25,465 nucleotides of DNA from UBA3910 sp002391465 (GTDB taxonomy: Bacteria; Bacillota; Limnochordia; Darwinibacteriales; Darwinibacteriaceae). The stretch covers positions 1-25,465 of the forward strand of contig JASGVS010000030.1 in assembly GCA_030054835.1 (NCBI GenBank), written 5' to 3'. Numbering within the stretch: position 1 is the first letter of the stretch; every line of letters starts with the position of its first letter. Under the pieces are notes generated by a model that saw only the letters and a program-made list of their open reading frames with translations, was not told the origin of the DNA and did no database searches. Position numbers and translations under genes: made by a program. This document shows positions 1 through 7,234 of the stretch, piece by piece.

Positions 1-1053
1 CGGAGCAGAACCCTTCCTACCCTAATCTTTGGCTCTAAACAGACGATGCAGCTGATGTACGGGGTGGACTTTTTGGCAGAGGATAAGCTTCTGGATAGCT
101 TGGTTGTGACCGATGGATCTTTAGAACACGTACTGGAGTACCACGATGCCATAATTCTCCCTAAACCGTCAGGTGAACGCTTGGGGGTACAGCCAGGTGA
201 GACAATCCTGGTGAAACTGGAAACCCTGACCGGGCAGCAGAACGTAGGGGAATTCCGGGTTGCTGCCTTCATTGAAGACCAGGAGCAGTTCGGTATATCG
301 GCAGCCTACGCCCATCGCACGTATTTAAACAGCCTGTTGAACTTGGAAGCCGATGAATACCAGGTCTTGAACATGTTCCTCACCGATCTGGCCGTTTTGG
401 AAGATCTGGCCCGGGATTTCCGCTTGGGACTCAGATCCCCGGACGAGCTGGAAGAGGAGTTTGCAGAGGTTGAGGAAGAGGAAATGGGTCTAACCGTTAC
501 GGTGGGTAATGTGCCCATCACGCCCACGCCAGAACCGGAAGAGATTAGGCCCTGGGATGGTACCCGCTACGAAGTGATGCACATCAATCAGATTATGGAG
601 CCGGTTGAGCAGATGGTGGGTGTTTTGAACAAGGTGGCCCTGGTCATTTTCCTAATTCTCTTGGTAGTGACGATGGTGGGGATAACCAACACCTTCCGTA
701 TGATTATGATTGAACGGACACGGGAAATCGGTACGATGCGGGCCTTTGGTATGCAGAAGGGGCAGGTAAGGAGCATCTTCCTCTGGGAAGCAGCTTTTCT
801 GGGTATCCTGGGCAGCCTGGCTGGGGTAGTACTGGGTGGCGTAATCGCTTTGATTTTAGGCAGCATCACCTTCAACGCCGACCCAAGTCTGCAGTTTTTC
901 CTCAATCATGGGCAGATTACCTTCACCTTTGCGCCAGCAAGCATCGTGTTCAATCTGTGTCTTGTTGTTTTCACTAGTTTACTTGCAGCTTACAGGCCCG
1001 CAACGGCGGCGGCCAGGCTTTCGCCCCTTGAGGCCCTAAGCTCGCACACCTAA
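1..1053 (+). CDS. ABC transporter permease, FtsX/LolC/MacB-like (5' partial)
   Basis: The reading frame is open from base 1, so the gene begins upstream and the first methionine (base 46) is not a credible start. The visible part is the C-terminal portion of a FtsX/MacB-type permease. A long extracytoplasmic domain rich in Glu is followed by three hydrophobic segments, at about residues 197-217, 245-272 and 298-320 counted from base 46. After the first of these comes ERTREIGTMRAFGM, the conserved cytoplasmic loop of the family. Such permeases pair with a LolD/MacB-like ATPase, probably encoded just upstream outside the window, and use mechanical force to extract lipoproteins or move substrates. 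The gene is followed 10 bp later by a LolA-like gene, which favours lipoprotein trafficking over peptide export. The family call is secure; the substrate is inferred. Confidence 0.85.
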   Translation, partial: RSRTLPTLIFGSKQTMQLMYGVDFLAEDKLLDSLVVTDGSLEHVLEYHDAIILPKPSGERLGVQPGETILVKLETLTGQQNVGEFRVAAFIEDQEQFGISAAYAHRTYLNSLLNLEADEYQVLNMFLTDLAVLEDLARDFRLGLRSPDELEEEFAEVEEEEMGLTVTVGNVPITPTPEPEEIRPWDGTRYEVMHINQIMEPVEQMVGVLNKVALVIFLILLVVTMVGITNTFRMIMIERTREIGTMRAFGMQKGQVRSIFLWEAAFLGILGSLAGVVLGGVIALILGSITFNADPSLQFFLNHGQITFTFAPASIVFNLCLVVFTSLLAAYRPATAAARLSPLEALSSHT

Positions 1054-1063
1054 GGAGGTAGCT

Positions 1064-1822
1064 ATGAAAAAGATAACACTTCTGCTGGGGACTGTGCTGA
1101 TTGCACTGCTCGTGGCAGCAGCCGCTTCAGCCCAGGACTTCGCTGAAATAGAAGCGATATTGGCGCGGATCGATGCGCGGACCCGTTTCGACACCGATTT
1201 CTCCGCTGTAATGACCATGGTGGTGGAAGATCCGGAGCAGGGTACCTCTAAGATGGTAGTCCGCCAGTTCCGCCGGGACGATGGGGATCACTTTCTGCTT
1301 CTGATTCAGGAACCGATTACCCAAAAGGGTCAGGGTTACCTCTTGGAAGGGGATAACCTGTGGTTTTACGATCCTTCCAGTCGGAAATTTGCCCACACGT
1401 CTTTAAAGGAAACGTTCCAAGATTCGGATGCCCGTAACGCTGACTTTGCCCAGTGGAGCTATTCCACTTCCTATGCAGTTGAAGGCTACGGGGAAGGCAC
1501 GTTGGGGAGCCACGCGGTGTACATTATTGACCTCGCTGCGGTGGATGATACGGTACCCTTTCCTTACGTTAAGATGTGGGTAACGCAGCAGGGGGATCTG
1601 GTGCTTAAGGTAGAGGAATACAGTTTGAACCGCAGACTGATGCGCTCCAGCCTCTTCCCCAAATACGCTAAGGTGGGCAGCGCAGTTATTCCAGTGCAGT
1701 TGGTTTTCATCGATGAACTCGTGGAGGGTAAGAGGACTCAAGTGGCCCTAAGCGAGATTTCCACCAGTGAAATTCCGGACTACGTCTTTACCAAGGCCTA
1801 CATTGAACGGGTCAACCGTTAG
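1064..1822 (+). CDS. LolA-like outer membrane lipoprotein-sorting protein
   Basis: A 252-residue protein with a clean Sec signal peptide (Lys-rich start, hydrophobic core, cleavage near ASA|QD at about residue 23). The mature part resembles the LolA-like group (PF17131 type) with the recognisable stretch GYLLEGDNLWFYDPSSRKF, alternating beta strands and no membrane anchor. LolA-type proteins form an open beta-barrel that shields lipoprotein acyl chains while carrying them across the periplasm. Start ATG has an AAGGAGG site overlapping the upstream permease stop, so the two are co-transcribed and probably translationally linked. A one-gene-downstream beta-barrel protein completes a cassette also seen in other diderm lineages. 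Family call is firm; lipoprotein transport in this organism is inferred. Confidence 0.82.
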   Translation: MKKITLLLGTVLIALLVAAAASAQDFAEIEAILARIDARTRFDTDFSAVMTMVVEDPEQGTSKMVVRQFRRDDGDHFLLLIQEPITQKGQGYLLEGDNLWFYDPSSRKFAHTSLKETFQDSDARNADFAQWSYSTSYAVEGYGEGTLGSHAVYIIDLAAVDDTVPFPYVKMWVTQQGDLVLKVEEYSLNRRLMRSSLFPKYAKVGSAVIPVQLVFIDELVEGKRTQVALSEISTSEIPDYVFTKAYIERVNR

Positions 1823-1833
1823 GGGGGAGAGTA

Positions 1834-3138
1834 ATGCGCAGGACAATCTGTTTCATTTTGTTGCTGTTGTTCATTCCAGCCGGTATGGTATCGGCCTTTG
1901 ACTTTGATTTCGACGACCTCTTCAACGACGATCTCTTGATTGAAGTGGAGGAAACGGTAGACGCAAAACCGGAAGAAGCCCTGTTGGTTCAGGATAGGGT
2001 AGAAGTGGGCGGTAGTTATAACCTTTCCTTCCGTGCCTCGCGGACTAAGGTGAAAGGCTTTGAGCCGGAGGACAGCTTAATCCTCAGCCTAGGCGGCAAT
2101 CTGTTCTTAGACTATCGACCCAATCCCGCTTTCAGGCTGTTTGCCAAGTCAAACTATGGGGTGCAAGCAAGAAAGGATGAAAATTTAACCTCCAGCCTTA
2201 AGCTGAGCGAACTTTTTGCGGACTTTACCTACGACAACAAGGTGTTTTTCCGCGGCGGTAAGCAGCAAGCAGCATGGGGTGTGGGTTACTTCTTCAGCCC
2301 AGCCGATGTGATCAGCGTGGGCAGGATCGATCCCCAGGATCCCGATCAGGATTTGGAGGGTCCGCTGGCTCTGAAAGTCCATTACCCCAAGGGGAGCAGC
2401 AATTACTATACTTATCTTCTCTTTGATGGTTTAGATACGTGGCGGGATATTGCGGTTGCGCCTAAAGTAGAAATGGTAATGGGCCGTTCGGAGCTGGGTT
2501 TTGGTGCTTACCTGCAGAGAGGCAAGGTACCTAGGCTGATGGCTACCCTCTCTTCATCGTTAGGGGACTTTGGACTCTTTGCCGAGGCGGTGGTGAGCAA
2601 GGGCTCCGATAGGGGGTTCGTAGGTGAACTGGGACTTTTGGATTATCCTATCCGGGAAGAGGACAAACTCTTCTTCCACGCCACAGCTGGTGCCACTTAC
2701 AGCCTCAATGATCCAGATAATCTCTTTAACTTGAGGGGGGCCGTCCAGTACTATTTCAATGGGGAAGGGTATGAGGATCAGAAGGTTATTGCCAACTTCC
2801 GTGAGCAGATTTTCCATGCCGGATTGTTTAATCCGGATTCTGTGGCCCACGTTGCCCAGAGTGACTTGAGTTCCACCGGTAGGCACTATATTGGAGCGCT
2901 GCTTAACTGGGATCGACTGCTGAACACTAAGCTTTCCCTATCCGGTGTTCTAACGGCCAATCTCTCCGATCGTTCAGGCATCTTTAGCTCGGTTCTGTCC
3001 CTGCCTAAGATTGCCGGAATGTCTCCCAGTGTGGGTGTGAGTTTCAACTACGGTGACGCTTATACCGAATTTGGCCTGCATGGGGAGCGGGTAACAACCG
3101 TTTTTGCGGCGGTGACGATTAGGAGCGGCTCTTTTTAA
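1834..3138 (+). CDS. Secreted beta-barrel-like protein, probable outer-membrane protein
   Basis: A 434-residue protein I cannot assign to a characterised family. Visible features are a signal peptide (cleavage near VSA|FD, about residue 21), then a short very acidic segment (FDFDFDDLFNDDLLIEVEE, about residues 22-40). After that comes a body made almost wholly of alternating polar/hydrophobic strands with glycine and aromatic residues. The last residue is phenylalanine, the classical C-terminal signature of BAM-assembled outer-membrane barrels. It starts 11 bp after the LolA-like gene with a GGGGGGAG ribosome site, so it is the third gene of the permease-LolA operon. It may be the receptor or client of the Lol-like pathway. 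An alternative is a periplasmic beta-rich protein without membrane insertion. The operon ends at the hairpin at 3151-3174. Confidence 0.65.
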   Translation: MRRTICFILLLLFIPAGMVSAFDFDFDDLFNDDLLIEVEETVDAKPEEALLVQDRVEVGGSYNLSFRASRTKVKGFEPEDSLILSLGGNLFLDYRPNPAFRLFAKSNYGVQARKDENLTSSLKLSELFADFTYDNKVFFRGGKQQAAWGVGYFFSPADVISVGRIDPQDPDQDLEGPLALKVHYPKGSSNYYTYLLFDGLDTWRDIAVAPKVEMVMGRSELGFGAYLQRGKVPRLMATLSSSLGDFGLFAEAVVSKGSDRGFVGELGLLDYPIREEDKLFFHATAGATYSLNDPDNLFNLRGAVQYYFNGEGYEDQKVIANFREQIFHAGLFNPDSVAHVAQSDLSSTGRHYIGALLNWDRLLNTKLSLSGVLTANLSDRSGIFSSVLSLPKIAGMSPSVGVSFNYGDAYTEFGLHGERVTTVFAAVTIRSGSF

Positions 3139-3150
3139 AGAAAATAGATA

Positions 3151-3174
3151 AGCCCCTTCCAAATAGAAGGGGCT
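3151..3174. terminator. Bidirectional rho-independent terminator
   Basis: A perfect 9-bp stem, AGCCCCTTC (3151-3159) and GAAGGGGCT (3166-3174), with a 6-nt loop. It lies between the stop codons of two convergent genes and is flanked by T-rich sequence on the + side and A-rich sequence that becomes T-rich on the - side. It can therefore end both the permease-LolA-barrel operon and the hemerythrin-CheX operon. Confidence 0.85.
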
Positions 3175-3190
3175 CATTTATTGTTCTGGT

Positions 3191-3652
3191 CTAGGCCTTG
3201 TGGAGCGAGACGGTGATCTCTAACGTGCCCACGTCTGTTTTCAGCGGCAGTACAATTCCCTGCTCAGCGGTCATGGCCACGGTACCACTTTCGCCCACGA
3301 TTATCTGGGGCGGCGCAATGTTGCAGGAGAAGCCGTTCTTTGCAAAGTAGGTGGCGGCGTTGCCGCTGATAATATTGGCCACTTCAGCCATGGCTGAAGT
3401 GACAAAGGCATCAAGCTTTTCCATCTTCATGCCCGACATAATATGTACCATTTCCAGGGCCATTGCCTTGGGGAAGCTGTACAACAGCGAGCCTTTCAAA
3501 TCGCCTGTGACCCCAATAACCACATTGAGTTCGTGGACTGGCTCCAATTCGTCCACAACCCGCAGTCCCTGCCGTTCGATTGGCAAGCTGAGCATTACCT
3601 TAAACACATCCTGGGTTGCTTGGTAGAATGGATTGATGTATTCTGCTCTCAT
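3191..3652 (-). CDS. CheX-family chemotaxis phosphatase domain protein
   Basis: A 153-residue single-domain protein of the CheX/CheC/FliY phosphatase group. The catalytic E-x-x-N signature is present once, in the stretch AMAEVANIISGNA (E90, N93), as expected for CheX, which has one active site. CheX removes the phosphate from CheY-P in bacteria that lack CheZ. The start ATG overlaps the stop of the upstream bacteriohemerythrin gene by the four-base ATGA arrangement, with an AAAGGAGG site inside that gene, so the two products are translationally coupled. No other che gene is visible nearby, and the partner response regulator is unknown. Stand-alone CheX-like proteins may serve other response regulators. 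Confidence 0.83.
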   Translation of the reverse strand: MRAEYINPFYQATQDVFKVMLSLPIERQGLRVVDELEPVHELNVVIGVTGDLKGSLLYSFPKAMALEMVHIMSGMKMEKLDAFVTSAMAEVANIISGNAATYFAKNGFSCNIAPPQIIVGESGTVAMTAEQGIVLPLKTDVGTLEITVSLHKA

Positions 3653-4068
3653 TGCTGCGCCTCCTTTGTCCGGAGGAATTCGCCGATTTTCTGGTCTTCC
3701 CTGCCCACATGCATAATCAACCAGGTCATAACCTTGGCGGCCAATTCCTGCATGCTCTCTTCTGTGAAACCCTCTTCTTCTACGGCCTTGGCGAACTGAT
3801 GGATTTCTTCCCTAAAATCCGCATGGATGCGGGCATGCTCCTCCAGGTACGGGTATCCTATTTCCCGCTGCAGTTCTTCTTCGTCGTTGAAGTGGATGAT
3901 CACGTAGGTCTGCATAAAATCCAGGGTGGTTTTGACCTCTTCCAGGCGATCTTCCCACGAGCCACCCGCCTGGACCACCTTGATGAAGTTCTCAACTCGC
4001 TTGAAGAGCTCTTGATGTTGTGTGTCGACCAATTCGGAGCCGATGCGATAGTGTTCTTTCCACATCAT
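3649..4068 (-). CDS. Bacteriohemerythrin
   Basis: A 139-residue single-domain hemerythrin. All seven iron ligands are in place: H18, H59, E63, H78, H82, H120 and D125, in the usual contexts DTQHQELF, HFNDEE, EEHARIH and WLIMHVGRED. Length and spacing match free-standing bacterial hemerythrins, which bind O2 reversibly at a non-haem di-iron site and act in oxygen sensing, storage or protection in microaerophiles and anaerobes. No membrane segment or fused signalling domain is present. It is the first gene of a two-gene operon with CheX, suggesting that O2 binding is linked to a phosphorelay. ATG ATG begins the frame, so the start could be 3 bases shorter; an AAAGGGG site lies upstream. Confidence 0.92.
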   Translation of the reverse strand: MMWKEHYRIGSELVDTQHQELFKRVENFIKVVQAGGSWEDRLEEVKTTLDFMQTYVIIHFNDEEELQREIGYPYLEEHARIHADFREEIHQFAKAVEEEGFTEESMQELAAKVMTWLIMHVGREDQKIGEFLRTKEAQQ

Positions 4069-4132
4069 TTGGCATGCACCCCTTTCTCACAAGCAATTTC
4101 TCCGCTTCCTTTTATTTCCCTGCCGCAAAATA

Positions 4133-4141
4133 TGGTATAAT
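4133..4141 (+). promoter_or_regulatory. Extended -10 promoter for the DUF2721 gene
   Basis: TGGTATAAT is a perfect -10 hexamer (4136-4141) with the upstream TG of an extended -10 element. The -35 region is poor (T-rich around 4111-4118), which is usual for extended -10 promoters. It sits 28 bp before the ATG at 4170. Confidence 0.65.
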
Positions 4142-4169
4142 AAATTAACTTGATAAAGAGGTGGATAGC

Positions 4170-4562
4170 ATGGAACTAACAACTCCGGCGCTGCTCTTCC
4201 CGGCCATTTCCCTTTTGATGCTGGCCTACACCAACCGTTTTGTGGTTTTGGCCGGCTTGGTGAGGGAACTCTATGCCGAGTATGAAGAGGAGCAGAACGA
4301 GATAATAGCAAGGCAGATCGAAAATCTCCAGACCAGAATCACCGTCATCAAGTACATGCAGATTTTCGGTGCCCTCAGCTTTTTCTTCTGTGTTGTGTGT
4401 ATGTTTTTGCTCTTTGCAGGTAGCACAATCCTAGCCAACGTGGTATTCAGTCTCAGCCTGATTCTGCTGCTCATTTCTCTGGCCCTATTGGTTCGAGAAC
4501 TGCAGCTTTCCATTGATGCCCTGGACGCCCATCTGAGCGATTTCCCCGGTGCCAAGTCCTAG
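4170..4562 (+). CDS. DUF2721 family membrane protein
   Basis: A 130-residue integral membrane protein. The N-terminal TPALLFPAISLLMLAYTNRF is the hallmark of DUF2721. Predicted topology is a hydrophobic N-terminal segment (about residues 5-30), a charged amphipathic stretch (about 35-60), and two further membrane segments (about 64-85 and 88-110). Function is unknown in the family. I chose ATG at 4170 over the in-frame GTG at 4161 because the AAAGAGGTGG site (4155-4164) overlaps the GTG and is correctly spaced for the ATG. It is transcribed alone from the promoter at 4133-4141 and ends 1 bp from the stop of the convergent methyltransferase gene. Confidence 0.8.
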   Translation: MELTTPALLFPAISLLMLAYTNRFVVLAGLVRELYAEYEEEQNEIIARQIENLQTRITVIKYMQIFGALSFFFCVVCMFLLFAGSTILANVVFSLSLILLLISLALLVRELQLSIDALDAHLSDFPGAKS

Positions 4563-4563
4563 T

Positions 4564-5331
4564 CTAACGGCGGCGCAGTACGGTGATTGGACGTACAATT
4601 TCCTTATCGCCCACTTCAGCTAAGGGTTGATGCCAATTCCAGTCGTTCCACCAGCCTATGAACTCGAAGTTATTGAGTCTAGTGGCAGCGAGCAGGAATT
4701 CCTGGGGAAAGATGGCGCGTCTCAAGCCGCGGTGGACCAAACGCCGCTGCCTGATCCCGTCCTTGATCCTTAGGGTGATCTCTTCGGTAAAGAGCTGTTC
4801 AGCAGCGTGGTGGAGCCTGGTGATGTAGTGGGTGGTAACAGAAATGTGGTCTCGCTTCATGGTCCAGCGGTCCTGGGTGTAGTTTAGGGGCGAGAAGTCC
4901 ACGCACCAGTCCAGAAAATAAAGGCCGCCGGGCTTTAGGGCCTTTTCCACCGTAGCGAAATGCTGCAGCAGCTCGTCTGTGTTGCTGACGTACAGAGAAC
5001 CGAGCATAATGTAAATGAAGTCCACCGGTTCATCCAGTTCGAAATCAATGAAGCTGGCCTGATAAAACCGGGGATTGCAGTTGGCCTCGGCCGCTTTTTT
5101 GCGGGCGAAATCAAGCATGGTGGCGCTGATATCAAGCCCGGCGTAAGTGTAGCCCCGCTTCATGAATTCGAGCATATGGGGGCTGTTGCCGCAGGCCAGC
5201 TCTAAGACCGTTTTCACGGGTATGCGGGAGTATTTGGCCATAGCCTCTTCCATCACTGTTGTCTCGGCCGGGATATTCCGGTAGGAAAAGGCAATATCAT
5301 AGTACTCCGGGTAAGCGTAGATACTTTCCAA
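4564..5331 (-). CDS. Class I SAM-dependent methyltransferase
   Basis: About 255 residues with a Rossmann-type methyltransferase core. Motif I is VLELACGNSP, followed by the acidic residue at the end of strand 2 (YAGLDIS), a motif II/III region (PVDFIYIMLGSLYV) and the post-core LKPGGLYFLDW. The C-terminal half has the beta-rich insert common in small-molecule methyltransferases. The substrate cannot be told. The longest frame opens at 5355 with two ATGs that lack a ribosome site. A TTG at 5331 is preceded by GAAGGTGATCAC, an extended match to the 16S anti-SD end, with seven bases between GAAGG and TTG, so I take TTG as the start. It is divergent from msrA with only 44 bp between starts. Confidence 0.75.
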   Translation of the reverse strand: MESIYAYPEYYDIAFSYRNIPAETTVMEEAMAKYSRIPVKTVLELACGNSPHMLEFMKRGYTYAGLDISATMLDFARKKAAEANCNPRFYQASFIDFELDEPVDFIYIMLGSLYVSNTDELLQHFATVEKALKPGGLYFLDWCVDFSPLNYTQDRWTMKRDHISVTTHYITRLHHAAEQLFTEEITLRIKDGIRQRRLVHRGLRRAIFPQEFLLAATRLNNFEFIGWWNDWNWHQPLAEVGDKEIVRPITVLRRR

Positions 5332-5343
5332 GTGATCACCTTC
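5332..5343 (-). promoter_or_regulatory. Extended ribosome-binding site that fixes a TTG start
   Basis: On the - strand this reads GAAGGTGATCAC, pairing with an extended part of the 16S 3' end (complement of GATCACCTCC) and placing the TTG at 5331 at optimal distance. It argues against the two upstream ATGs at 5350-5355. Confidence 0.7.
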
Positions 5344-5375
5344 TCTGCACATCATAGTTTGAAAGGGAGATAGAT

Positions 5376-5909
5376 ATGAAACGGGAAACTGCAGTACTTG
5401 GCGGCGGTTGCTTCTGGTGTTTAGAGGCTATTTTCGGCGCTCTAGAGGGAGTGGGGCGCGTCACTCCCGGTTACAGCGGTGGCCATGTGCCCAATCCCAC
5501 CTATCAGCAGGTCTGCCGCGATGATACGGGGCATGCGGAAGTGGTGGAGATCAGTTACGATCCCGCTGTAATCAGCTACCGCGAACTTTTGGAGATCTTC
5601 TTTGCAACCCATGATCCCACAACTCTGAACAGACAGGGAAATGATATAGGCACCCAATACCGTTCGGTTATTTTCTATGCTAACCCCGAACAGAAACAGA
5701 TTGCGGAAGAAGTTAAAGGGGAAATGGCCGAACTGTGGCCAGACCCAATTGTCACAGAGATAACGGAGCTGGCCCAGTTCTATCCTGCGGAGGAATACCA
5801 TAAGAATTACTTCGCCCGTAATCCGGAGCAGGGTTACTGCCAGATGGTTATTGCTCCCAAGGTAGCTAAGTTCCGGGCCAAGTTTAAGGATAGATTACGC
5901 CAAACCTGA
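5376..5909 (+). CDS. msrA: Peptide-methionine (S)-S-oxide reductase MsrA
   Basis: A 177-residue MsrA of normal length. The catalytic motif GGCFWCLE is present with the nucleophilic cysteine at C12 and a second cysteine at C15. Other family landmarks are GYSGG, GHAEVVEISYDP, the DIGTQYRS stretch and EEYHKNYF, with a further cysteine in GYCQMVIAPKV near the C-terminus that could be a resolving residue. It reduces the S epimer of methionine sulfoxide in oxidised proteins. No MsrB domain is fused and none is seen next to it. Start ATG follows AGGGAGA. The last 15 bp overlap the 3' end of the convergent lysA-like gene. No convincing promoter was found in the 44 bp upstream. Confidence 0.95.
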   Translation: MKRETAVLGGGCFWCLEAIFGALEGVGRVTPGYSGGHVPNPTYQQVCRDDTGHAEVVEISYDPAVISYRELLEIFFATHDPTTLNRQGNDIGTQYRSVIFYANPEQKQIAEEVKGEMAELWPDPIVTEITELAQFYPAEEYHKNYFARNPEQGYCQMVIAPKVAKFRAKFKDRLRQT

Positions 5910-7154
5910 TTTGAGCGGCAGGTTGAGCGTGGCGAAATAGTCTTGCGGCGTTTCGGCGCGCCTGATTAACTGCGCTGAACCATCTTCCCGCAGTAGGATC
6001 TCCGCGGAACGGAGCTTGCCGTTGTAGTTGTAACCCATGGAAAAGCCATGGGCGCCAGTATCGTGGATCACCACAATATCGCCTATCTCGATCTTTGGCA
6101 GCATGCGGTCTACCGCAAATTTGTCGTTGTTTTCACACAGCCCCCCCGTGACATCGTATTTATGGTCATGGGGGTTTTCTTCTTTACCGGCCACAGTAAT
6201 GTGATGGTAAGCACCGTACATTGCCGGCCGCATCAAATTGGCTGCACAGGCGTCCAGGCCAATGTAGTGTTTGTGGATCCGCTTTTCCCGGATGGCAGTC
6301 GCGATCAGGTGACCGTAGGGGCCAAGCATGTAACGTCCGAGCTCGGCAAAGATGGCGATGTGCCCCAAGCCCACGGGCGTGAGCACTTCCTCAAACGCCT
6401 TTCTTACTCCCTCGCCAACTACCATAATATCAACCGGTTTTTCTTCCGGTCGGTAAGGAATACCTATGCCCCCGGACAGGTTGACAAAAGTGAAGTTTGC
6501 GCCCGTCTCTTCTGCCAGCTCCGCAACTACTGAAAAGAGCAGCTTAGCCAGGGCAGGGTAGTACTGTTCCGTAAGGGTGTTGCTGGCTAAAAAGGCATGG
6601 ATGCCGAATTCCTCCACGCCCATCTCTAACAGCTTCCTTACAGCCTCTGTAAGTTGAGGCCTGGTCAGGCCGTACTTTGCTTCAGCCGGCGTATCCATTA
6701 TTTCGTTGCTGATTCGAAAATCGCCCCCTGGGTTATACCGCAAGCATACCTTCTTCGGTACGGCAGGGAGGCGGGAGAAATACTCTAGATCGGTGATGTC
6801 GTCCAGATTAATAATTGCCCCCAGTTCGTAGGCGAGGGAAAAGTCCTCAAAGGGCGTCATGTTAGCCGAAAACATAATTTCCTCGCCTGCAAAGCCAACC
6901 GCATCGGCCAGCATTAACTCGGTTAGGGTGGCGCAGTCCACACCGCATCCTTCTTCCTGTAAGATCTGAAGGATGACTGGATTGGGAGTGGCTTTCACCG
7001 CGAAGTATTCCTTAAAGCCCGGATTCCAGGCAAAGGCCTGGCGTAAACGGCGGGCGTTGGCGCGAATGCCCTTTTCATCGTAAAGGTGAAATGGTGTTGG
7101 AAATTCTGCAGTGATCTGCTGCAGCTTCTGTGCTGTGACGAATGGTTTCTTCAT
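5895..7154 (-). CDS. lysA: Diaminopimelate decarboxylase (LysA-type, fold III PLP enzyme)
   Basis: A 419-residue fold-III PLP decarboxylase acting on meso-diaminopimelate, the last step of lysine synthesis. Visible landmarks are the PLP lysine in EYFAVKATPNP (K54), the glycine loop SGGIGIPY (228-234), the active-site pair in LCENNDKF (C340, D344) and the tyrosine in GYNYNGK (Y376). This is the clostridial subtype: the usual H-x-H-I-G-S stretch reads HAFLASNT (186-193), and the usual EPGR reads ELGR (271-274). I chose ATG at 7154 because TTTGGAGG precedes it at five bases; the longer frame to 7187 has no site. It follows deoD on the same strand but a terminator lies between them. No lysine riboswitch fits in the short leader. 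A related amino-acid decarboxylase activity cannot be excluded. Confidence 0.85.
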   Translation of the reverse strand: MKKPFVTAQKLQQITAEFPTPFHLYDEKGIRANARRLRQAFAWNPGFKEYFAVKATPNPVILQILQEEGCGVDCATLTELMLADAVGFAGEEIMFSANMTPFEDFSLAYELGAIINLDDITDLEYFSRLPAVPKKVCLRYNPGGDFRISNEIMDTPAEAKYGLTRPQLTEAVRKLLEMGVEEFGIHAFLASNTLTEQYYPALAKLLFSVVAELAEETGANFTFVNLSGGIGIPYRPEEKPVDIMVVGEGVRKAFEEVLTPVGLGHIAIFAELGRYMLGPYGHLIATAIREKRIHKHYIGLDACAANLMRPAMYGAYHHITVAGKEENPHDHKYDVTGGLCENNDKFAVDRMLPKIEIGDIVVIHDTGAHGFSMGYNYNGKLRSAEILLREDGSAQLIRRAETPQDYFATLNLPLKSGLA

Positions 7155-7194
7155 ATAAACCTCCAAAAATGCTGGGAATAATTTCAAAAAGAAA

Positions 7195-7215
7195 GCCCAA
7201 CCCCAAAAGTTGGGC
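7195..7215 (-). terminator. Rho-independent terminator after deoD
   Basis: Stem GCCCAAC (7195-7201) with GTTGGGC (7209-7215). Read on the - strand it is followed by TTTCTTTTT, so it ends transcription of deoD just before the lysA-like gene. Confidence 0.8.
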
Positions 7216-7234
7216 CCATTCTTTTGATTTGCTT

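Noticed and set aside
7155..7234. Lysine riboswitch before the lysA-like gene
   Set aside because: Only about 40 bases lie between the deoD terminator and the start codon, too short for an L-box.
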